This document shows, piece by piece, positions 1 through 4,493 of a DNA stretch of 6,753 nt. The notes under the pieces are model-generated. The model made no database searches. It was not told the origin of the DNA and saw only the letters and a list, made by a program, of their open reading frames with translations. Made by a program: the position numbers and the translations under genes. Every line of letters starts with the position of its first letter. Within the stretch, counting starts at the first letter, position 1. The stretch is from Candidatus Pelagibacter sp. (lineage in GTDB: Bacteria; Pseudomonadota; Alphaproteobacteria; Pelagibacterales; Pelagibacteraceae), in contig JAPYTV010000047.1 of NCBI GenBank assembly GCA_029941985.1, forward strand, positions 1 to 6,753, given 5' to 3'.

Positions 1-845
1 ATACCACCTTTACCATCTTTATCTCCTGGATACCAATTTTGAACTGTTGAATATTTAATCTCAGCATCATCTAATGCAATCAACTCTACGTTTGCTGCGT
101 GAAGTTGATTTTCATCTCTCATAGGAGCTGTACAGCCTTCTAGATAACTAACGTAACTTCCTTTTTCAGCTATAATTAATGTTCTTTCAAATTGACCAGT
201 CTCTGAAGCATTAATTCTAAAATAAGTTGATAGCTCCATTGGACATCTAACCCCTTCTGGAATGTAAACAAATGATCCATCTGTAAATACCGCAGAATTC
301 AAAGTTGCAAAAAAATGATCTGTTATTGGTATAACTGATCCAAGATATTTTTTAACAAGCTCTGGATGTTTTTGAATGGCCTCTGACATTGAACAAAAAA
401 TTATTCCTTGTTTAATTAACTCTCCCTTGAAAGTTGTTGCGACAGATACTGAATCAAATACTGCATCAACTGCTATACCATTTAATCTTGCTTGTTCTTG
501 TAAAGGTATCCCTAGTTTTTTATAAGTTTCAAGTAATTTAGGATCCAATTCTTCAAGACTTGTAGGTTTATCTTTCATGCTCTTTGGTGCAGAATAATAA
601 TAAAGATCCTGATAATCAATTTTTGGATATTTTGGTTTTTGCCAATTAGGTTCTTTTAATTGTTTAAATCTTTCAAATGATTTTAACCTAAAATTAAGCA
701 TCCATTCAGGTTCTTTTTTTATTTTTGAAATAAATCTTATAACCTCTTCACTTAAACCTTTAGGGGCTCTTATGTTTTCAATATCAGTTGTAAAACCATA
801 TTTATATTTTTTTAAATTTTCTATTTCTTTTTCTCTAGTATCCAT
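1..845 (-). CDS. sufB: SufB, Fe-S cluster assembly scaffold (N-terminal 281 residues, cut by window edge)
   Basis: SufB is the scaffold of the cytosolic SufBCD complex, on which iron-sulfur clusters are built with sulfur delivered by a SufS-type desulfurase and ATP hydrolysed by SufC. The ATG at 845-843 opens 281 whole codons that continue past base 1. SufB hallmarks read by eye are EPEWML near residues 46-50, YYYSAPK at 82-88, the FTDGSFVYIPEGVRCPMELS region at about 187-206, and YLEGCTAP around 234-241, followed by QLHAANVE and KYSTVQNWYPGD. Cys238 in the EGC motif probably corresponds to the sulfur-handling Cys254 of E. coli SufB (inferred from motif context). The family is about 480-500 residues, so roughly 200 are missing beyond the edge. 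The start lies one base after the iscR stop, so the two genes are surely cotranscribed and probably translationally coupled; no strong Shine-Dalgarno is visible. No desulfurase gene lies between iscR and sufB. Confidence 0.96.
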   Translation of the reverse strand, partial: MDTREKEIENLKKYKYGFTTDIENIRAPKGLSEEVIRFISKIKKEPEWMLNFRLKSFERFKQLKEPNWQKPKYPKIDYQDLYYYSAPKSMKDKPTSLEELDPKLLETYKKLGIPLQEQARLNGIAVDAVFDSVSVATTFKGELIKQGIIFCSMSEAIQKHPELVKKYLGSVIPITDHFFATLNSAVFTDGSFVYIPEGVRCPMELSTYFRINASETGQFERTLIIAEKGSYVSYLEGCTAPMRDENQLHAANVELIALDDAEIKYSTVQNWYPGDKDGKGG

Positions 846-846
846 C

Positions 847-1272
847 TTAGTTTCTATTGTCTGTTATATTGGTTATGAGATCTTTCAAATTTTTTTGTTC
901 AAAAAAATTATTAATATGCTTCTCAAGTTCATCCCACAAATCATGTGTAATACACTTTGAGGATTTACCATTACATCCTTTTTTGGATTCTTTTTTACAT
1001 TGAACAGTTTTTACCTCTTCATGAACCGCTGAAAAAATGTTTGATAATTTTATTTGATCAGGTTTGGTTGTTAAGATATATCCGCCACTCACTCCTCTTA
1101 TACTTTGAACAATATTATTTTTTTTTAACTTTGAAAAAAGTTGCTCCAAATAAAGTAAAGAAATACCTTGTCTTAAAGAAATGTCTCTTAATGGAACAGG
1201 GCCTCCATTATTGAATTTAGCTAGGTCAGCCAAAGCCATTACCGCATATCTTCCTTTGGTAGTTAATTTCAT
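847..1272 (-). CDS. iscR: IscR, Rrf2-family Fe-S cluster-sensing transcription regulator
   Basis: This 141-residue protein closely resembles E. coli IscR from the first residue (MKLTTKGRYAVMALADLA) through the winged helix (PVPLRDISLRQGIS, YLEQLFSKL, GVSGGYIL). IscR binds a [2Fe-2S] cluster and represses its own operon when clusters are plentiful. The cluster site is present: Cys92, Cys100, Cys107 and His110, the last two within CITHDLW. In E. coli the ligands are Cys92, Cys98, Cys104 and His107, so the loop here is three residues longer. Glu43, which in E. coli separates holo- from apo-type DNA sites, is conserved in YLEQLF. The protein lacks the approximately 20-residue tail of E. coli IscR. 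The start is supported by AAAGG six bases upstream. It is first in an operon with sufB (1-base gap), and a matching operator covers its promoter. RirA and NsrR are related Rrf2 proteins, but the N-terminal match and the CxxH arrangement favour IscR. Confidence 0.95.
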   Translation of the reverse strand: MKLTTKGRYAVMALADLAKFNNGGPVPLRDISLRQGISLLYLEQLFSKLKKNNIVQSIRGVSGGYILTTKPDQIKLSNIFSAVHEEVKTVQCKKESKKGCNGKSSKCITHDLWDELEKHINNFFEQKNLKDLITNITDNRN

Positions 1273-1278
1273 AAAATG

Positions 1279-1283
1279 CCTTT
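1279..1283 (-). promoter_or_regulatory. Ribosome binding site of iscR
   Basis: On the minus strand AAAGG lies six bases before the ATG at 1272. It fixes the iscR start. It is the clearest Shine-Dalgarno next to any start codon in this window. Confidence 0.6.
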
Positions 1284-1294
1284 ATTTACTAGGG

Positions 1295-1324
1295 TTTATA
1301 TATATACCATACTAAATTAGTCAA
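1295..1324 (-). promoter_or_regulatory. Sigma-70-type promoter of the iscR-suf operon
   Basis: Reading the minus strand, TTGACT (1324-1319) is a five-of-six match to the -35 box. TATAAA (1300-1295) follows after 18 bases as a -10 box; TATATA at 1302-1297, with 16-base spacing, is an alternative in the same TA repeat. Transcription would begin near 1288, giving a leader of about 16 bases that contains the AAAGG ribosome site. The -35 box falls inside the predicted IscR operator, the arrangement expected for repression by promoter occlusion. The element positions are read directly; promoter activity is inferred. Confidence 0.65.
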
Positions 1325-1328
1325 GTTT
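1304..1328. promoter_or_regulatory. IscR type 1 operator (25-bp imperfect palindrome)
   Basis: The 25 bases match the E. coli type 1 IscR consensus (ATASYYGACTRWWWYAGTCRRSTAT) at 22 positions by hand alignment. The left part is ATACCATACT, the centre AAATT, and the right part AGTCAAGTTT. Mismatches are A at 1309, T at 1310 and T at 1327. Type 1 sites are bound by cluster-loaded IscR and lie over the iscR promoter in E. coli; here the site covers the -35 box and most of the spacer of the iscR-suf promoter. Its centre is about 112 bases upstream of the divergent hydrolase gene, so an effect on that gene is possible but less likely. The match is seen directly; binding is inferred. Confidence 0.75.
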
Positions 1329-1427
1329 ACTAAATAAAAAAATAGCCTTTTGTTGCTAACATATGTAAAAAGTATTTTTTTTATAAATAACTTAATTTTT
1401 TTTTGAGAATAATTACCAATCGCATTT

Positions 1428-2084
1428 ATGGATAATAAAATAGTTGAAGTTTTTATACCTGGACCAGCTGGAAGATTGGAAGCCAAGTATTATAAGAGCA
1501 ATAAAAATACATCTCCTATAGCGCTAGTGTTACAGCCTCATCCACAATATGGAGGCACAATGAATAATAAAGTTGTAGTAGACACATTTCATACCTTTAT
1601 GGATAACGAGTTTTCTGTATGCAGGGTAAATTTTAGGGGTGTTGGAAAAAGTAATGGAGAATTTGACAATGGCCAAGGTGAGTTAGCAGACGCTGCTGCT
1701 GCATTAGATTGGTTGGAAAGAGAAAACTTTGATAATTCACAGTGTTGGATAACAGGATTCTCTTTTGGATCTTTAATTGCAATGCAATTACTAATGAGAA
1801 GACCAGAAATAAATAGGTTCATAGCTATTTCTCCCCAGCCTAATGCTTATGATTTTTCTTTTCTTTCACCTTGTCCTACATCAGGGTTAATGATTTACGG
1901 AAAAAAAGATGAATTAGTTCCATTAGAACATATTATTGAACTAGACAAAAAATTAAGTGCACAAAAAGGTATTAAAGTTGATTTTCAATCTATAACTGAT
2001 GCAAACCATTTCTTTTCAAAAAATGAAGATATCCTAATGAAAAACTTGGATAAATATATTAAAAAAGAATCAGCTTTATTTTAA
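1428..2084 (+). CDS. Small alpha/beta hydrolase (COG2945-like), probable serine hydrolase
   Basis: A 218-residue cytoplasmic protein with a full alpha/beta-hydrolase signature. An HPHP-type oxyanion region reads QPHPQYGGTMNNKVV (residues 36-50) and is followed by VNFRGVGKSNGEFDNGQGE (67-85), typical of COG2945. The nucleophile elbow GFSFG places Ser112 as catalytic, Asp161 in KKDELVP is the likely acid, and His194 in ANHFF the base. No signal peptide or membrane segment is visible. The substrate is unknown; an esterase or thioesterase activity is the general expectation for the fold. The ATG at 1428 is preferred because a later Met (residue 45) would remove the conserved HPHP segment. No Shine-Dalgarno lies at normal distance; GAGAA at 1405-1409 is 18 bases away. 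It is divergent from iscR-suf, and its stop overlaps that of anmK by four bases. Confidence 0.92.
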   Translation: MDNKIVEVFIPGPAGRLEAKYYKSNKNTSPIALVLQPHPQYGGTMNNKVVVDTFHTFMDNEFSVCRVNFRGVGKSNGEFDNGQGELADAAAALDWLERENFDNSQCWITGFSFGSLIAMQLLMRRPEINRFIAISPQPNAYDFSFLSPCPTSGLMIYGKKDELVPLEHIIELDKKLSAQKGIKVDFQSITDANHFFSKNEDILMKNLDKYIKKESALF

Positions 2085-2092
2085 TAATTTTT
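2061..2092. terminator. Possible weak bidirectional terminator at the hydrolase/anmK junction
   Basis: AAAG (2064-2067) and CTTT (2074-2077) can form a 4-bp stem around a 6-base loop, extendable with A-T pairs past a bulge at 2078. On the plus strand a T-rich stretch follows (2079-2092); on the minus strand a T6 run follows (complement of 2061-2066). Only one G-C pair supports the stem, so this may be chance in AT-rich DNA. It overlaps the coding ends of both genes, as there is no intergenic space. Confidence 0.25.
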
Positions 2093-3208
2093 AACTATTA
2101 CTCCACCAGTGCAGGGTTCGATACAACCAGTTGTATTTGGAAAAGAAATTGGTAAATTTAAATGAGATCTAATTGCAAGAAATGCAAAAGCTTGAGACTC
2201 AACAAAATCACCATTAATACCATAACTATCTATTGTTTGTATAATAAAATTTTTTGAATTTATTTTCTTAATACTTTTCATTAAATAAGAATTTTTTCTA
2301 CCACCACCACAAATTAAAACCTTCCAAACTTTATTTTTTTCAATAGATAATAAACTTATAAGAGATGAAGTTATAATTTTTCCTGTAAAATCTGTTAATA
2401 CTGATGCACCATCTTCCAAAGAAAAACCACGAACAAAATTTAAATCAAAATCATTAACATCAAATGATAAGTTACTTTTATTTTTTTTATAATTAAAATT
2501 ATCTAATGCTTGATTTAAAATAATTTTATTTGTTTTTCCAAGTTTTGCAAATTTACCATTTTCATCGTACTTTTTTTTTATTTTTTTTCTAATCCAATCA
2601 TCTATTAGACAGTTTCCAGGACCTATATCATAGCTTTTAAGATTATTAACTTCATGAGAAGTTATAATTGTTAAATTTGCTATGCCACCTATATTTAGAA
2701 TACAAACTGGTAAATCAATTTTATTTTTATTTACAATCAGTTGATGAAATATTGGAGCTAATGGTGCTCCTTGACCTTCTTTTATTAAATCATTTTGTCT
2801 AAAATCATAAACAACTGTTTTTTTAGTAAGACTCGATAATAATTTTCCATCTCCTAATTGTTTGGAAAGTTTTTCTTCAGCATTGTGAAAAATAGTTTGA
2901 CCGTGGAAACCTATAAAATCTATATTTATATTGTTTTCTTTAAGCACTTCGTTAGTAACTTTTGCATGAAACAAAGTAATTTTTTTTTCAAGAGATTTGA
3001 CTATTTCTACTTGAAATTTGAGGTCTTTAGAGCTCTTTATTTTACATCTAAGATTTGTTAAATCTTGATATAGATCCTTATCATATTCAAAATATTTATC
3101 AAAAACTGCCTCATATTCATTTTCACCATTAGAACGAATAATAGATAAATCTATACCATCCATTGATGTACCACTCATTAATCCCAAGGAGGTATAAATT
3201 TTTCCCAT
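2081..3208 (-). CDS. anmK: Anhydro-N-acetylmuramic acid kinase AnmK
   Basis: AnmK opens the 1,6-anhydro ring of anhydro-MurNAc, a product of lytic transglycosylases, and phosphorylates it to MurNAc-6-phosphate, the entry to murein recycling. The 375-residue protein has the usual family length and the expected motif order: GLMSGTSMDGID phosphate-binding loop (residues 9-20), GFHGQTIFH (100-108), LGDG (118-121), DFRQND (135-140), GQGAPLAPIFH (145-155), NIGGIANLT (172-180), YDIGPGNCLIDDWI (193-206) containing the probable catalytic Asp194, DGASVLTDFT (266-275), and the ATP-side CGGGRKN (300-306). The conserved end GDFVESQAFAFLA (333-345) is also present, so the enzyme looks intact. The start at 3208 precedes the GLMSGTS motif by eight residues, as in the family; no spaced Shine-Dalgarno is visible. 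It is divergent from tyrS. MurQ or another next-step enzyme is not in this window. Confidence 0.96.
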   Translation of the reverse strand: MGKIYTSLGLMSGTSMDGIDLSIIRSNGENEYEAVFDKYFEYDKDLYQDLTNLRCKIKSSKDLKFQVEIVKSLEKKITLFHAKVTNEVLKENNINIDFIGFHGQTIFHNAEEKLSKQLGDGKLLSSLTKKTVVYDFRQNDLIKEGQGAPLAPIFHQLIVNKNKIDLPVCILNIGGIANLTIITSHEVNNLKSYDIGPGNCLIDDWIRKKIKKKYDENGKFAKLGKTNKIILNQALDNFNYKKNKSNLSFDVNDFDLNFVRGFSLEDGASVLTDFTGKIITSSLISLLSIEKNKVWKVLICGGGRKNSYLMKSIKKINSKNFIIQTIDSYGINGDFVESQAFAFLAIRSHLNLPISFPNTTGCIEPCTGGVIVKNY

Positions 3209-3255
3209 TCTTATTTTTTTTTATAAAAATTTGTATATTGTAGAACTATAAACCT
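3209..3255. promoter_or_regulatory. Divergent promoter region between anmK and tyrS
   Basis: Both genes must start transcription from this 47-base AT-rich gap or from inside each other. On the plus strand TATATT (3234-3239) and TATAAA (3247-3252) resemble -10 boxes. The first would give a tyrS leader of about ten bases; the second lies too close to the ATG. On the minus strand a TATAAA-like element sits within the A/T run near 3219-3224. No clear -35 box and no Shine-Dalgarno at usual spacing is seen for either gene. No T-box or other leader structure could fit ahead of tyrS. Confidence 0.4.
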
Positions 3256-4485
3256 ATGAATAAATTTTTAAAAGAGTTTAAAGATAGAGGATTCTTCTAC
3301 CAATGTACAAGTGAAGACGAATTATCTAAATTATTAGATAAAAAAAAAATCAATGGTTATATAGGTTTTGATTGTACAGCGGAAAGTTTACACGTTGGTA
3401 GTTTACTTCAAATTATGTGTTTAAGATTATTACAGAAACATGGACACAGACCAATAGTATTACTCGGGGGTGGAACTACAAGAATTGGTGACCCTTCAGG
3501 TAAAGACAAAACAAGGACTATATTAAGTGAAGACGAAATAGAAAAAAATATTAAAAATATAGAAAAGATATTAAAAAATTTTTTAGATGTTAAAGACCCA
3601 AAAACTAAACCAATATTTGTAAATAACTATTCTTGGCTTAAGAATTTAAATTATATTTCTTTTTTAAGAGACATCGGTAAACATTTTACAATAAATAAGA
3701 TGCTAAGTTTTGACAGTGTAAAAACTAGATTAGAAAGAGAACAATCACTAAGTTATATGGAATTTAATTATATGATCTTACAGGCTTATGACTTTTTAGA
3801 ATTAAATAAAAAAGAAAATTGTGTTTTACAAATGGGTGGATCTGATCAATGGGGAAATATTGTAAATGGTGTTGAGCTAATAAAAAGATATTCAAATAAA
3901 CAGGCTTATGGGTTAACAACCCCATTAATAACTTTAGCATCTGGTGCTAAAATGGGAAAAACAGAAACTGGAGCAGTTTGGTTAGATAAAAAAATTTTAC
4001 CACCTTATAATTATTGGCAATTTTGGAGAAATATAGATGATAGAGACGTTTTAAAATTTATTAAAATTTTTACAGATTTAAGTATTGAAGAAATAGAAAA
4101 AATTAAAAACCAAAATATTAATCAACTAAAGATTACCCTAGCTAATGAGGCTACTTCCATGTTGCATGGTAAAAAAGAAGCTAAAGCAAGTGAAGAAACA
4201 GCAAAAAAAACATTTTCTGAAAATTCATTAGGCTCAGAGTTACCTTCGATTTCAATAAATAAAAAACAATTAGATAAGAAATTAAATATCATTGACTTAA
4301 TTATTTTATCTAGATTAGAAACTTCTAAAAGTGAAATTAGAAGATTAATCAAAGGTAACGGTGTTAAAATTAATAATCAGCTAATTAATGATGAAAAATT
4401 GATCATTACAAAAGAACTATTCAAAGATAATTTCATTAAATTATCTCTTGGCAAAAAAAGACATGTTAAAGTTGATCTGTCTTAA
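3256..4485 (+). CDS. tyrS: Tyrosyl-tRNA synthetase TyrS
   Basis: This class I aminoacyl-tRNA synthetase activates tyrosine with ATP and loads tRNA-Tyr. The 409 residues cover a full bacterial TyrRS. YIGFDCTAESLHVGSL (35-50) carries the HIGH-type motif as HVGS. GGTTRIGDPSGKD (72-84) comes next, then the tyrosine-pocket segment YMILQAYDF (172-180) with Tyr172, Gln176 and Asp179. GGSDQWGN (194-201) follows, and GAKMGKTETGAVWL (230-243) holds the KMSKS loop in the variant KMGKT. A C-terminal S4-type RNA-binding domain follows (about 343-409; SRLETSKSEIRRLIKGNGVKIN region). HVGS and KMGKT are familiar variants in alphaproteobacterial-type TyrRS and do not suggest loss of function. The start places the catalytic domain at normal distance. 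It is divergent from anmK, and its TAA overlaps the stop of the convergent AsmA-like gene by four bases. Confidence 0.98.
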   Translation: MNKFLKEFKDRGFFYQCTSEDELSKLLDKKKINGYIGFDCTAESLHVGSLLQIMCLRLLQKHGHRPIVLLGGGTTRIGDPSGKDKTRTILSEDEIEKNIKNIEKILKNFLDVKDPKTKPIFVNNYSWLKNLNYISFLRDIGKHFTINKMLSFDSVKTRLEREQSLSYMEFNYMILQAYDFLELNKKENCVLQMGGSDQWGNIVNGVELIKRYSNKQAYGLTTPLITLASGAKMGKTETGAVWLDKKILPPYNYWQFWRNIDDRDVLKFIKIFTDLSIEEIEKIKNQNINQLKITLANEATSMLHGKKEAKASEETAKKTFSENSLGSELPSISINKKQLDKKLNIIDLIILSRLETSKSEIRRLIKGNGVKINNQLINDEKLIITKELFKDNFIKLSLGKKRHVKVDLS

Positions 4486-4493
4486 TTTTTTTT
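4453..4493. terminator. Probable bidirectional intrinsic terminator at the tyrS/AsmA-like junction
   Basis: AAGACA (4458-4463) pairs perfectly with TGTCTT (4478-4483) around a 14-base loop. On the plus strand the stem is followed by AA and a T8 run (4486-4493), suiting termination of tyrS. On the minus strand the same stem runs straight into T's (complement of the A7 run 4453-4459), suiting termination of the AsmA-like gene. The stem lies inside the last codons of tyrS and includes part of the stop region. With only two G-C pairs it is weak by E. coli standards, but it is the strongest such element I see here. Confidence 0.5.

Larger units (their letters stand above)
1273..1427. promoter_or_regulatory. 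Divergent intergenic region between iscR and the hydrolase gene
   Basis: These 155 bases are the only sizeable noncoding stretch here. The left half holds the iscR promoter, ribosome site and IscR operator. The right half (about 1330-1427) is rich in A and T runs and must carry the hydrolase promoter, but I cannot assign one firmly. TATAAA at 1382-1387 has a poorly spaced upstream partner (TTGCTA at 1353-1358, 23-base gap), and AATAAT at 1408-1413 has no -35 match. No open frame with coding character and no stable GC hairpin is visible. Confidence 0.6.

Noticed and set aside
772..1214. Open plus-strand frames opposite sufB and iscR
   Set aside because: They are antisense to two well-conserved genes, are rich in Phe, Leu and Ile as expected from complementing Lys-rich coding sequence, and match no family I recognise.
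1289..1486. Minus-strand open frame of 65 codons running across the iscR-hydrolase intergenic region
   Set aside because: It is antisense to the 5' end of the hydrolase gene and runs through the IscR operator and promoter. It has no ribosome site or recognisable motif.
2082..2100. TAATA/TATTA inverted repeat just after the hydrolase stop
   Set aside because: It has only A-T pairs around a 9-base loop, so it is expected by chance at this base composition and too weak to call.
2858..3061. Plus-strand open frame within anmK
   Set aside because: It is fully antisense to the conserved kinase and has a Phe- and Tyr-rich low-complexity product.
3186..3193. Perfect Shine-Dalgarno AAGGAGGT on the plus strand
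   Set aside because: It lies inside anmK as the complement of codons for Thr-Ser-Leu-Gly. No start codon follows at suitable distance, and the tyrS ATG is more than 60 bases away.
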